DNA of 64,000 nt, from the NCBI RefSeq assembly GCF_025808395.1, contig NZ_CP075524.1, positions 930,001 to 994,000 on the forward strand. The letters run 5' to 3'. This DNA is from Microcella sp. Its GTDB lineage: Bacteria > Actinomycetota > Actinomycetes > Actinomycetales > Microbacteriaceae. This document shows positions 23,671-33,672 of the stretch, piece after piece. Both the position numbers and the translations under genes were made by a program. The notes under the pieces are model-generated. The model searched no databases, was not told the origin of the DNA, and worked only from the letters and a program-made list of their open reading frames with translations. Each line of letters begins with the position of its first letter. Positions within the stretch are counted from its first letter, which is position 1.

Positions 23671-24744
23671 ATGCAGCAGAACCCGCCCGACGACGTGGTG
23701 TCAGCCGACACCGCGCAGCTCGAAGCCTGGGCGTTCGGTCGGCAGGCGACCGAGGCTGACGCTGAGCGCGCTGAGGAGGCGATGCTCGAGCTCGGGCGGC
23801 GCGCTGCAGCCGCGGCGGCCGCAGACGCTGCGGGCACCGACTCGACCGACCCGCGCACGGGCGACGAGAGCGAGAAGCGCACGCGGATCACGCGCATCAC
23901 GATCGCCCTCGTGGCGTGCATTGTGCTCGCCGCGATCGTGGCCGTCGCGCTGCTCGTGTCGGCCCCCAGGGCCGTGCGGGCCCTCACGGTATTCGACCGC
24001 GAGCCCACGACGTTCGAGACGCTGCTCGGCGGCCAGTTGCAGGGCATCGGTCAGCGCGTCGACGCGGGGCCGAGCATCCTGGTCGAAACAGGTATGGCGA
24101 CCATCGTCGCCTACCGGTCGAGCAGCCGGGCCAATGGGCCTCTCGACCTGGTGTGCGTCGCCGTCATCGAACCGCACGGGGTCGGTGACTGGTCGTGCGT
24201 CTCGTATGACGACTTCGCCGTCACGGGCCTCGACGCCACCCTGTACGGGCTGCTGGGGTTGTACGCGATCGACTGGAGCCCTCAGGGTGAGCTGATCGCA
24301 CGCACGCCTGGGGCGTTCGATGTCGGCCCGTCTGGCGGTTCCGGGCCCCGCGGCGACTACCGCGACGCCCTGGTGGTCGATCAGTCCGAGATCGACCGCG
24401 AGGTCGGGCGGGTGCTGGGCGCGCTCGATGTCACGCTCGGCGCCGGCCCCGTCGTCGTCGTGCCGCTGGCGTCGCTCGAGGGCGGGCCGGCTGACGACCC
24501 GGGTGTCGTCGCCGCCTGGTCGGCGATCGCGACCGACCCGCAGACCGGTGTCATCGTCTGCCTCGGCATCGTCGACCTGCCAGCGCTCGGTGCGAGAGAG
24601 GGTGCGGTGCGGTCGTCAGAGTGCGTCGTCGACGAACGGATGTCCTCCGACGGCCTGCGCTTCGAGGCGAGCTACGGCACCCGCACCTGGGTGTGGCTCT
24701 GGAACGACGAGCTCGGCCTGCGAGGCAGCACTACCGATCGCTGA
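23671..24744 (+). CDS. Single-pass membrane protein, tandem paralogue 1 of 3
   Basis: A 357-aa protein of a family I do not recognise. Architecture: a cytoplasmic N-terminus with the motif AQLEAWAFGRQATEAD followed by an Ala/Glu-rich helix (to ~50), a polar linker, one TM helix at about 76-98, then a ~260-residue extracytoplasmic domain that begins with the motif VFDRE (107-111). This domain holds Cys pairs (CVAVIE...WSCVSYDDF) and a VWLWN terminus. Positive residues before the TM support an inside N-terminus. Paralogues follow at 24767 and 26057. It starts 6 bases after TTGACT and has no good Shine-Dalgarno. The function is unknown; the layout recalls anti-sigma or sensor proteins only loosely. 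Confidence 0.7.
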   Translation: MQQNPPDDVVSADTAQLEAWAFGRQATEADAERAEEAMLELGRRAAAAAAADAAGTDSTDPRTGDESEKRTRITRITIALVACIVLAAIVAVALLVSAPRAVRALTVFDREPTTFETLLGGQLQGIGQRVDAGPSILVETGMATIVAYRSSSRANGPLDLVCVAVIEPHGVGDWSCVSYDDFAVTGLDATLYGLLGLYAIDWSPQGELIARTPGAFDVGPSGGSGPRGDYRDALVVDQSEIDREVGRVLGALDVTLGAGPVVVVPLASLEGGPADDPGVVAAWSAIATDPQTGVIVCLGIVDLPALGAREGAVRSSECVVDERMSSDGLRFEASYGTRTWVWLWNDELGLRGSTTDR

Positions 24745-24754
24745 CGCTGTGCGG

Positions 24755-24760
24755 TTGACT
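24755..24760 (+). promoter_or_regulatory. TTGACT element 6 bases before the second paralogue
   Basis: GGTTGACT is shared with the first paralogue, with identical spacing to the ATG at 24767. It lies 10 bases after the stop of paralogue 1, so the second gene may have its own start of transcription. Confidence 0.45.
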
Positions 24761-24766
24761 GAGGGC

Positions 24767-25885
24767 ATGCCGACCGAGCCCGGCGATGCCGCTGGTGGGG
24801 ACGAGGCGCTCAACCACGTGGTCAAGGGCCTCTTCGATGCCGAGCTCGAACGCCTCGCGTTCGGCCGCCCGCAGAGCGAGGGTGAACGGCAGAAGGCCGC
24901 AGCGGCCGTGCGCGAACTTGACCGCAGGGCTGCCGAGCATGCTGCGCGCGCCGGTGAGCAGGCACCCCCGGCCGTGCCCGACGTGCTGGCTGGGCACTCG
25001 GCTCGAGGTGCGAGTGCTCGTTCGGCGCTCGACCCGGCAGAGCGCCCGTGGTGGCGTCGCACCGCCACGATCGTCGCCGCGAGCGTGCTGCTGGTCATCG
25101 TCGCCGCGAGTCTGGCTCCTCTGCTGACGTCGAGCCCCGTGCAGTCGTCGTCGCTCGCGGTGTTCGCTCGCGAGCCGAGCCCTGCAGAGCTCGACCTGCG
25201 CACTCAGTTGCAGCTCGACGGGCTGCGCCTCAGTGCATCGCCCCGCGTCATCGCCGAGCGCGACTCGACGCAGATCGTGGCGTATCGCTTCGTGACGACG
25301 GCCCCCGGAGAGCGGCCGCGCAACGAGGTCTGCGTGGTGCTCGTCGATGTGCGGGTGATCGGGCTGCCGGCGTGCGCGACCCACGAGGCCTTCGCCCGCG
25401 ACGGCCTGCAGACGACCCTCTCAGGCGTGTCGAATCGCTTCGTGATCGGCTGGGGGCCGTCGGGCACTCCGACCGTCTCGGTGCTGCCAGATGTCGACTC
25501 CTCACTCGGAGTGCCGTCCTCCCCCGCAGCAGAGGCCTTCTTCGCAAATCAGCCGAGCGACGACGACCTTGCGAACGCTTCGCTGCTCAGGGCGTTGCAC
25601 CCGAACGATCGGCTCATCGTGCGTGTGCTCTCGACGACGGAGTCGTGGCGCGCAGTCGGAGCGCTCGTCGCCTCTGCCGACACCGCACTCTGGTCGTATT
25701 GCGTGCACCTTCTCGAAGAGTCTCGCGACGAGCGATTGCAGCTCGGCGCGAGCGTGACGTGCGCAGGGCGGGTGGCGTTCGAACGCGATGGGCTCGTCGC
25801 ACAGGCACGCACCGCCGAGAGCAGTGTGCTGCTCGAGTGGAAGCCCGACGACACCGTCTTCATGCAGGAGCTCGGCAGGCCGTAA
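24767..25885 (+). CDS. Single-pass membrane protein, tandem paralogue 2 of 3
   Basis: A 372-aa protein with the same plan as its neighbours. The cytoplasmic motif is AELERLAFGRPQSEGE (25-40) with LDRRAAEHAA after it, then WWRR and a TM helix at about 100-120, then the outer domain starting VFAREPSPAELDLR (132-145). Recognisable shared points in the outer domain are the segment STQIVAYRF, paired Cys (NEVCVVL...LPACATHEAF), ARDGLQTTL and IGWGPSGTP. A second Cys pair is in WSYCVHLLEE...SVTCAGRVAFERDGL, which suggests an internal duplication of a Cys-containing unit. I prefer the ATG at 24767 by alignment with its paralogues; a longer upstream frame overlaps gene 1 and is implausible. Confidence 0.7.
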   Translation: MPTEPGDAAGGDEALNHVVKGLFDAELERLAFGRPQSEGERQKAAAAVRELDRRAAEHAARAGEQAPPAVPDVLAGHSARGASARSALDPAERPWWRRTATIVAASVLLVIVAASLAPLLTSSPVQSSSLAVFAREPSPAELDLRTQLQLDGLRLSASPRVIAERDSTQIVAYRFVTTAPGERPRNEVCVVLVDVRVIGLPACATHEAFARDGLQTTLSGVSNRFVIGWGPSGTPTVSVLPDVDSSLGVPSSPAAEAFFANQPSDDDLANASLLRALHPNDRLIVRVLSTTESWRAVGALVASADTALWSYCVHLLEESRDERLQLGASVTCAGRVAFERDGLVAQARTAESSVLLEWKPDDTVFMQELGRP

Positions 25886-25899
25886 CCCGCTCTGGCCGC

Positions 25900-25954
25900 C
25901 TTCCACAACAACGGAGCGGACGAGACTGATTCACCTGCTCCGCGGTTGTGGAAG
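25900..25954. repeat. 18-base inverted repeat after paralogue 2
   Basis: CTTCCACAACAACGGAGC (25900-25917) pairs with 25937-25954 with two mismatches, 19-base spacer. It begins 15 bases after the stop and may be a terminator or a small palindromic repeat; no U tract follows. Confidence 0.6.
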
Positions 25955-26013
25955 CGTGTGAGGGTGGCACTGCGGCACCTGCGCGCGGCGACGAACGCGC
26001 GCCGACAAACGCC

Positions 26014-26041
26014 CGGAGACGAGTGCGCGGAGACGAGTGCG
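26014..26041. repeat. 14-base perfect tandem duplication
   Basis: CGGAGACGAGTGCG occurs twice in tandem (26014-26027, 26028-26041), immediately before the TTGACT element of paralogue 3, in the position where a -35 would fall. Confidence 0.8.
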
Positions 26042-26044
26042 TGA

Positions 26045-26050
26045 TTGACT
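26045..26050 (+). promoter_or_regulatory. TTGACT element 6 bases before the third paralogue
   Basis: The third copy of the TTGACT-N6-start arrangement, here before the GTG at 26057. This is the best evidence for choosing that GTG as the start. Confidence 0.5.
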
Positions 26051-26056
26051 GTCGTC

Positions 26057-27205
26057 GTGAGTGACGATCTCTCGACGGTCGACGCCGCGCAGCTCGAACG
26101 CTGGGCGTACGGTCGACCGACGACGGGTGAAGAGCAAGGCCGAGTCGAGCACGCACGAGCGGTGGCGGCCCTCGCCGAGCTGCGACGACGAGCGGCGGCC
26201 GAGCACGAGCGAGCGCAGCGCGAGCTGGTCGAGCGCGCCGCCGCCGAAGCGCACGCCAGCGAACGCGGCGCCACCGAGGCCGCGGGCGCCCCCGGCGTCG
26301 AGGCGCTGACCGACAGCGAACGCCGACACCGGCGACGGATGCTCACCACAGGCATCGCCGGACTCACCGCAGCCGCACTCTCCCTCGGCGCGGGCGTCTA
26401 CGTGCTCAACCAGCCCGACCCCGATCCGCTCGCGATCTTCGAGCGCGAAGAAACCCAGCTCGACCGCGACTGGGCGCTCAGACTCGACGCTGGAGGGTTC
26501 GGGCCCATCACCACAGGCCCCCGAGCCATTGAGCTCGACGACGATCGCGTCATCGTCGTCGCACGAGTGTCGACCGTTACTGATGGCCGCAGTACCGAGT
26601 GGGACGCCTACTGTCTGTTCATGTCGAGTCTCCCCGAGAGCGACGGCTCATGGGGACTCAGTGGCGCGTGCACCTACCCCGAGAGGTTCGAGCGAGACGG
26701 GCTCATCCTGCCCGACCGGCCCTCGCTTCCTGGAGATGGATTCGACACCGCCATCTGGGGCCCTGAGGGCGAACCACGCATCGCCCGAAATCAACCCCTC
26801 TACGGCGAAGTTGGGCTCATCAGCAGCGTGCTTGACTGGTTGGCGGCTCCCGCAAACCGCGACCCACAGATCACGGCCGACGATCTCATCGATCACTCAG
26901 AACGCTTGCTCATGGGCCCCGTAGTCATTCCCCTCTCTGCCGAGGGCGCAGACCTTGCCGCTCTTCGTGACAGTGGAATTCAGGCCATCGCGATGCTCAT
27001 TGCCGGTGAGCGGCCGAGTGGCAGCCCCCGGCTGTGCGTCTATGTCGACCTCGGCGATGGAACCAGCCGTTTGCCGTGCGCCGCCCTCGGCACCGTGCGC
27101 CGAGAAGGCATCGAGGTGCCCGTCACCGCCAACGGGCGCAACTGGCTCGTCACGATCGGCGCCGACGGGCGCGAGCGCAGCAACACCGTGCGGCTGCTCG
27201 ACTGA
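26057..27205 (+). CDS. Single-pass membrane protein, tandem paralogue 3 of 3
   Basis: A 382-aa protein. The cytoplasmic N-terminus carries AQLERWAYGRPTTGEE (11-26) and a long Ala/Glu/Arg helix that could form a coiled coil (to ~75). RRHRRR precedes a TM helix at about 96-116, and the outer domain begins IFEREETQLDRDW (127-139). Cys pairs (DAYCLFMSS...SGACTYPERFERDGL) and IWGPEGEPRIA match paralogue 2. A second Cys pair is near the C-terminus (PRLCVYVD...SRLPCAALG), followed by VRREGIEV. It converges on xerD with only 4 bases between stops. Function unknown. Confidence 0.7.
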   Translation: MSDDLSTVDAAQLERWAYGRPTTGEEQGRVEHARAVAALAELRRRAAAEHERAQRELVERAAAEAHASERGATEAAGAPGVEALTDSERRHRRRMLTTGIAGLTAAALSLGAGVYVLNQPDPDPLAIFEREETQLDRDWALRLDAGGFGPITTGPRAIELDDDRVIVVARVSTVTDGRSTEWDAYCLFMSSLPESDGSWGLSGACTYPERFERDGLILPDRPSLPGDGFDTAIWGPEGEPRIARNQPLYGEVGLISSVLDWLAAPANRDPQITADDLIDHSERLLMGPVVIPLSAEGADLAALRDSGIQAIAMLIAGERPSGSPRLCVYVDLGDGTSRLPCAALGTVRREGIEVPVTANGRNWLVTIGADGRERSNTVRLLD

Positions 27206-27209
27206 ACGA

Positions 27210-28139
27210 CTACAGGGCGCGCGGGTGCGCCGTGGCCCACGCCTCGCGCACAGCATCTGCCGTCACAAGCGTGTAGAGCTGCGTCGTCGCGACCGACGCG
27301 TGGCCGAGCAGCTCTTGCACGACGCGCACGTCGGCTCCGCCCTCGAGCAAATGGGTGGCGAACGAGTGCCGCAACGTGTGCGGCGAAAGCTCGGTGGTGA
27401 GCTGAGCCTTGAGCGCAGCATCCCGAATCACCAACCACACGCTCTGCCGCGACAACCGGGCCCCGCGCGCGCCCAAGAACAGCGCAGGAGTCGCCCGCCC
27501 ACGCGGAGACAGCAGCGGCCGCGCCCGCACGAGGTATGCATCGAGCGCCTCGCGCGCATACCGCCCGAGCGGAACCATGCGCTGCTTGCGCCCCTTGCCG
27601 AACAGGCGCACCGACTCGGCAGTGGCCCCACCCTCGCCCATGACATCGTCGACGTTGAGGTCGACCGCCTCACTCACACGGGCGCCGGTCGCGTAGAGCA
27701 GTTCGAGCAGAGCGCGGTCGCGCAGCGCGATCGGCTCATCGCCGCTGCAGGCCTCGAGCAAGCGCTCGACCTCGTCGATCGAGATCGCCTTCGGCAAGCG
27801 CTTCGGCTGCTTCGGCGGGCGCTGCTCGGCCGCGACATCGCGCGGCGCCAGACCCTCCTCAGCGAGAAACCTGTGCCAGCCGCGCACACTCGACAGCATG
27901 CGCGCGGCACTCGACGCGCTCACCCCCGCCGAGCCGTCATCGGGCTCGCGCACGGCGGCGACGAACGCCGACACATCGGCTTCGGCGATCGCCGCCGGGT
28001 CGTCGATGCCGCGCCCGGCGAGGTGCGTCAGGTATCGGCCGAGGTCGCGGCGATACGCCGACACCGTGTGCGGTGAGCGCCCGCGCTCGAGCGCCACGTG
28101 CCGCAGATACCGCTCGGCCGCCGCTTCGAGCGCAGCCAC
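27210..28139 (-). CDS. xerD: Tyrosine site-specific recombinase XerD
   Basis: A 309-aa tyrosine recombinase with an N-terminal SAM-like core-binding domain and all catalytic residues: Arg154 (TGARVSE), Lys182 (GKGRKQR), His254-x-x-Arg257 (LSPHTLRH), His280 (LLGHASV) and Tyr289 (TTQLYT). It resolves chromosome dimers at dif. The position after pyrG and the ADP-ribose Nudix gene, near scpAB, is that of XerD rather than XerC in actinobacteria. The start is GTG at 28139, 2 bases after the Nudix stop. Downstream it meets the third membrane paralogue tail to tail. Confidence 0.94.
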   Translation of the reverse strand: MAALEAAAERYLRHVALERGRSPHTVSAYRRDLGRYLTHLAGRGIDDPAAIAEADVSAFVAAVREPDDGSAGVSASSAARMLSSVRGWHRFLAEEGLAPRDVAAEQRPPKQPKRLPKAISIDEVERLLEACSGDEPIALRDRALLELLYATGARVSEAVDLNVDDVMGEGGATAESVRLFGKGRKQRMVPLGRYAREALDAYLVRARPLLSPRGRATPALFLGARGARLSRQSVWLVIRDAALKAQLTTELSPHTLRHSFATHLLEGGADVRVVQELLGHASVATTQLYTLVTADAVREAWATAHPRAL

Positions 28140-28141
28140 GG

Positions 28142-28722
28142 TCAGCCTCGAGTTCGACGAGCGTGCTCGGCGAGCACTGCGGCCAAGAAGATGCCGTTGT
28201 GCACGCGGCCGGTGAGCGCAGCATCCACTGCCTCATCGAGGGCGACCCACCGCAGCACGATGTCGGCCTCTTCAGAGTCGCGCGCGAACGCCTCGGGCGC
28301 CGCCGACAGGCCTGTCGCACGGAACACGTGAATGACCTCGTCAGACCCGCCCGGCGAAGTGTGCAGCGTGATGAGCGGCTGCCAGTCATCCGCCACCAGG
28401 TCGGCCTCTTCGGCGAGCTCACGCTGCGCGGCCTCGAGGGGCGGCTCGCCGTCGACGTCGAGCAGGCCCGCCGGAAGCTCCCAGTTGCGCATCTGAATCG
28501 GGTGACGATACTGCTGGATGCTCAAGACACGATCATCGGCATCGACGGCCAGCACGGCCACCGCGCCGGGATGCTCCATGAACTCACGGGTCAGCGTGCC
28601 CTCGCCGTAGGCGAACCGCTCGCGGCGGATATCCCACACGGCACCGTCGAACGCCACATCGCTCGCGAGCACCTCGACGCTGAAGGCCTCGTCGCGCAGC
28701 GACGCTGAAAGGTCAGGCTCGT

Positions 28723-28726
<4 letters not shown>
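28142..28726 (-). CDS. ADP-ribose pyrophosphatase-type Nudix hydrolase
   Basis: A 194-aa Nudix enzyme resembling ADP-ribose diphosphatases. QQYRHPIQMRNWELPAGLLD precedes the Nudix box EPPLEAAQRELAEEADL, and the SPGGSDE motif after the box is characteristic of the ADPRase subgroup. It overlaps the pyrG stop by 4 bases (ATGA) and is followed by xerD, so these three form one operon. It may also clean up toxic nucleoside diphosphate sugars. Confidence 0.9.
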
Positions 28727-30465
<1,739 letters not shown>

Positions 30466-30526
30466 GGGGTTCAAGAGTATCTCACCGCGCCCACGGCGCC
30501 TCTCGACGCGCGGGTCGTCGGCGGCG

Positions 30527-30532
30527 TACGCT
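30527..30532 (+). promoter_or_regulatory. Leaderless -10 (TACGCT) of the lipoprotein gene
   Basis: TACGCT ends 6 bases before the ATG at 30539; no Shine-Dalgarno is present between them. Confidence 0.55.
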
Positions 30533-30538
30533 CAGCGC

Positions 30539-31006
30539 ATGAGTACTCATCACGGTCTGCTGCCCTCTCGACGCCTCATCACGAGCGTCGTTCTCGCGAG
30601 CGCAGCGGCGCTCGTTCTGGCCGGATGCTCGGCCCCCCAGTCGATCGCCGCCGAGACCGTGCGCGGCCTGCCCGCCGGCGTCACGCTCGCCGACGACGAG
30701 CAGATGGGCGAGCAGCCGGTCGCCCTCTGGACAGACAACCGCGTGACCCTCACGGTGGTCACCTGGGGCTCGTCGAGCTGCCCGCCGATTCCGACCTCGC
30801 TCGAGGTGGAGTCGGCCGCGCTCATGATGCTGACGTTCGCCCCGCCCGCCGGCGAGGTCTGCACGGCCGACTTCGCGCCGACGAGCCACGTGTTCACGAC
30901 CCCCGACGGCATCAGCTTCGGCGCCATGCAGCTCGAGATCACCTTCGAGGGGCGCGGCGGCGACGAGTCGACGACCGTGACGGTGCCGATTCGCGACAAC
31001 GGCTGA
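30539..31006 (+). CDS. Putative lipoprotein, unrecognised family
   Basis: A 155-aa secreted protein. The N-terminal signal RRLITSVVLASAAALVLAGC ends in a lipobox LAGC with Cys at about residue 29, so signal peptidase II processing is expected. The mature part is small and beta-rich, with two further Cys (SSSCPPIP and GEVCTADF) that could form a disulfide, and VTWGSSSCPP suggests a compact beta-sandwich. It lies between divergent pyrG and convergent recN. Function unknown. Confidence 0.8.
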   Translation: MSTHHGLLPSRRLITSVVLASAAALVLAGCSAPQSIAAETVRGLPAGVTLADDEQMGEQPVALWTDNRVTLTVVTWGSSSCPPIPTSLEVESAALMMLTFAPPAGEVCTADFAPTSHVFTTPDGISFGAMQLEITFEGRGGDESTTVTVPIRDNG

Positions 31007-31032
31007 GGTCGCTGACCCCCACCGTCGGCGGC

Positions 31033-31050
31033 GCGCGCCCTCGGGCGTGC
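31033..31050. terminator. Hairpin between convergent lipoprotein gene and recN
   Basis: GCGCGCCC / GGGCGTGC, an 8-base stem with one G:U pair and a 2-base apex (so a tighter real loop). It sits in the 48-base gap between the two stops and could serve both strands. Confidence 0.45.
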
Positions 31051-31054
31051 GGCT

Positions 31055-32755
31055 CTACCCTCCGACGAGCTCGCGGGCCGTCTCGACGAGTTCGCGCGCG
31101 TGGGTGAGGCCCGACTCGCTGTCGGGCAGCCCGCTCAGCAGTCGCGCCATCTCGGCGATGCGGTCGTCTCCGGTCAACTGCCGCACGCTCGACGCCGTCA
31201 CCGAGCCGTCGCTGTCTTTCACGACGCTCAAGTGGTTGGTGGCGAACGCCGCCACTTGCGCCAAGTGGGTGACGACGATCACTTGCGCCGACTGGGCGAG
31301 GCGGGCGAGTCTGCGACCGATCTCGATGGCGCTCGCGCCGCCGACACCCGCATCGACCTCGTCGAAGACGAAAGTCGGCACCGGGTCTGTGGCGGCGATG
31401 ACCACTTCGAGCGCGAGCATGACGCGCGAGAGCTCGCCGCCCGATGCGCCTCGACCGAGAGCGCGCGGCTCGGCGCCGGGGTGCGGCTGCAGCAGAATGG
31501 CCACCTGGTCGCGCCCGCTCGCGGTGTATTCGTCGCGTGGCGTCACCTCGACGGTGATGCGCGCGGCGCCCATCGCGAGCGCCGCCAACTCACCGGTGAC
31601 GCGCTCAGAGAGGCGGATGCCCGCCACCCGCCGCAGATCGCTCACACGATCGGCGAGCGACATGACTCGGGCTCGATCGGCGTCGACCTCGGCCCGCAGC
31701 GCGTCGATGCGGTCATTGTCGTGGTCGAGCTCGAGCAGCCGGGTGCTGCCCGAATCGAGGTAGTCGATGACCTCGTCGAGGGTGGGGCCGTACTTGCGCA
31801 TGAGCACGCTCAGTTCGGCCCGTCGCTGCTGCACCGTCTCGAGCTCGCGGCCCCCGTCGCTGTCGAGCGAGGCGAGGTACGACGACAGCTGCGTGGCGAG
31901 CTCGCCGACGACGAACCCGGCGTTGGCGATCGCATCGACGATGGGCACGAGCTCGGGGTCGTGCGCCGCCACGCGGTCGACGGTGCGCCGCGCGCTCTCG
32001 ATGAGCGCAAGGGCGTCGCGCGCCTCGTCGAGGCTCTCGCTCGAGATGAGCTCGTGCGCTTGAGCAGCCGCGAGCCGCAGGTCTTCGAGGTTGGTGAGGC
32101 GGTCGGCGCGCTCGGCGAGCTCGACGTCTTCGCCGCGTCGGGGCGCGGCCGCCTCGATCTCGGTCATCGCGAGCCGCAGCTCGTCGGCTTCGCGCGCCCG
32201 CCGGTCTCGGTCGGCGATGAGCACGTCGAGCTCGGCTTGAGCGTCGTTCCACCGTTGAAAGACCTCGCGGTAGTCGCCGAGCACCTGCTGCAGCTCTGGG
32301 CCGGCGAAGCGGTCGAGCGCTTCGCGCTGGGCGGTCGCCGACTTCAAGCGCACCTGGTCGCTCTGACCGTGCACGACGACGAGCTGCTGCCCGATCTCGT
32401 TGAGCACGCCGACCGGTGTCGACCGCCCTCCGACGACGGCTCGCGAACGGCCTTCGCCCGAGATCGAGCGACTGAGAATGAGGGCTCCGCCGTCGAGGTC
32501 TCCCCCGGCGTCGCGCACCCGGTCGGCGACGGCGCCGCGCTCGTCGACGTGCCAGTGGCCTTCGACGAGAGCCTGGCCCGAGCCCGAGCGAATCGCCCCC
32601 GTGTCGGCGCGATCGCCGAGCAGCAGCCCCAGGGCGGTCACGACCATCGTCTTGCCTGCGCCCGTCTCGCCCGTGAGCGCCGTGAAGCCGGGGCCGAGCG
32701 GCAGCCGCGCCTCACCGATGACCCCCAGATTGCGAATGGAGATCTCTTCGATCAC
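31055..32755 (-). CDS. recN: DNA repair ATPase RecN
   Basis: A 566-aa SMC-like ATPase of double-strand break repair. Walker A is GETGAGKTMVV near residue 29. The long central coiled coil runs through roughly 160-370. The C-terminal ABC signature is GGELSRVMLALE, with FVFDEVDAGVGG as Walker B. The GTG at 32755 overlaps the nadK stop (GTGA). The chain tlyA-nadK-recN matches Rv1694-Rv1696. No separate SOS box was noticed in front of recN; any would have to be further upstream in the operon. Confidence 0.96.
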   Translation of the reverse strand: MIEEISIRNLGVIGEARLPLGPGFTALTGETGAGKTMVVTALGLLLGDRADTGAIRSGSGQALVEGHWHVDERGAVADRVRDAGGDLDGGALILSRSISGEGRSRAVVGGRSTPVGVLNEIGQQLVVVHGQSDQVRLKSATAQREALDRFAGPELQQVLGDYREVFQRWNDAQAELDVLIADRDRRAREADELRLAMTEIEAAAPRRGEDVELAERADRLTNLEDLRLAAAQAHELISSESLDEARDALALIESARRTVDRVAAHDPELVPIVDAIANAGFVVGELATQLSSYLASLDSDGGRELETVQQRRAELSVLMRKYGPTLDEVIDYLDSGSTRLLELDHDNDRIDALRAEVDADRARVMSLADRVSDLRRVAGIRLSERVTGELAALAMGAARITVEVTPRDEYTASGRDQVAILLQPHPGAEPRALGRGASGGELSRVMLALEVVIAATDPVPTFVFDEVDAGVGGASAIEIGRRLARLAQSAQVIVVTHLAQVAAFATNHLSVVKDSDGSVTASSVRQLTGDDRIAEMARLLSGLPDSESGLTHARELVETARELVGG

Positions 32756-33672
32756 GGTGCACGCCCTTCGTCGTCGACGGGCCCGCGCCAGCCGTGCACG
32801 GGCAACGCGAACTTGTTGACCAGTCGGTCGGTGAACGGCCCGGGGTGCAGCCGCGCCAGCCGCACCGGCGTCGACGAGCGACGCGCGACGACCCTCGCGC
32901 CCCGAGGCAAGTCGAAGGTTCGGCGCCCGTCGCACCAGAGCACGCCCACACCTTGCGTGCGGTCGAGCACCTCGACGGCGAGCGAGCTGCCGGGGCCGAT
33001 GACGATGGGCCGCGCGAAGAGTGCGTGCGCGCTCAGGGGCACCATCAGCAGGGCATCGAGGCTCGGCCACACGACGGGCCCGCCCGCCGAGAAGGCGTAC
33101 GCCGTCGACCCGGTGGGAGTCGACATGACCACGCCATCGCACCCGAAGCTCGACAGCGGCCGGCCGTCGACCTCGATGACGACTTCGAGCATGCGCTCGC
33201 GACTCGCCTTCTCGACCGTCGCCTCGTTGAGCGCCCACGTCTCGTACACGACCTCGCTGCCGAGCTTGACGCGCACCGACAGCGTCATGCGCTCTTCGAC
33301 GAGGTAGTCGCGCTCGAGCGCCCGCTCGACCGCCGACGCGAGGTCGTCGCGCTCGCTCTCGGCGAGAAAGCCGACATGACCGAGGTTGACGCCCAAGAGT
33401 GGCGCCGAGCCGCCGCGCGACACCTCGGCCGCGCGCAAGATGGTGCCATCGCCGCCGAGCACGATGACCAGTTCGATGTCGCCCACGCCCACGTCATGGT
33501 GCAGCACGCTCAGAGTGCCGTCGCCCGCGGCGTCGCGAAGGTCGTCGAGCGATTCGGCGGGCACCACGGGCGTGACCCCGGCCTCGCGCAGCAGGTGCAC
33601 GACCCGCACGGCGGCGTCGAGCGACTCGTCGCGGCCCGTGTGGGCGACGACGAGAATGTGCCGTTCGGTCAC
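32752..33672 (-). CDS. nadK: NAD kinase
   Basis: A 306-aa kinase producing NADP+. The catalytic GGDGT motif (VLGGDGTILRA) and the NEATVEK motif, with STPTGSTAYAFSAGGP for NAD binding, are in the expected order. The start is GTG at 33672, overlapping the tlyA stop (GTGA). It lies in the conserved tlyA-nadK-recN block. Confidence 0.96.
   Translation of the reverse strand: MTERHILVVAHTGRDESLDAAVRVVHLLREAGVTPVVPAESLDDLRDAAGDGTLSVLHHDVGVGDIELVIVLGGDGTILRAAEVSRGGSAPLLGVNLGHVGFLAESERDDLASAVERALERDYLVEERMTLSVRVKLGSEVVYETWALNEATVEKASRERMLEVVIEVDGRPLSSFGCDGVVMSTPTGSTAYAFSAGGPVVWPSLDALLMVPLSAHALFARPIVIGPGSSLAVEVLDRTQGVGVLWCDGRRTFDLPRGARVVARRSSTPVRLARLHPGPFTDRLVNKFALPVHGWRGPVDDEGRAP

Noticed and set aside
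31100..33307. 735-codon plus-strand open frame opposite recN and nadK
   Set aside because: Antisense frame of two genes with all catalytic motifs intact on the minus strand.
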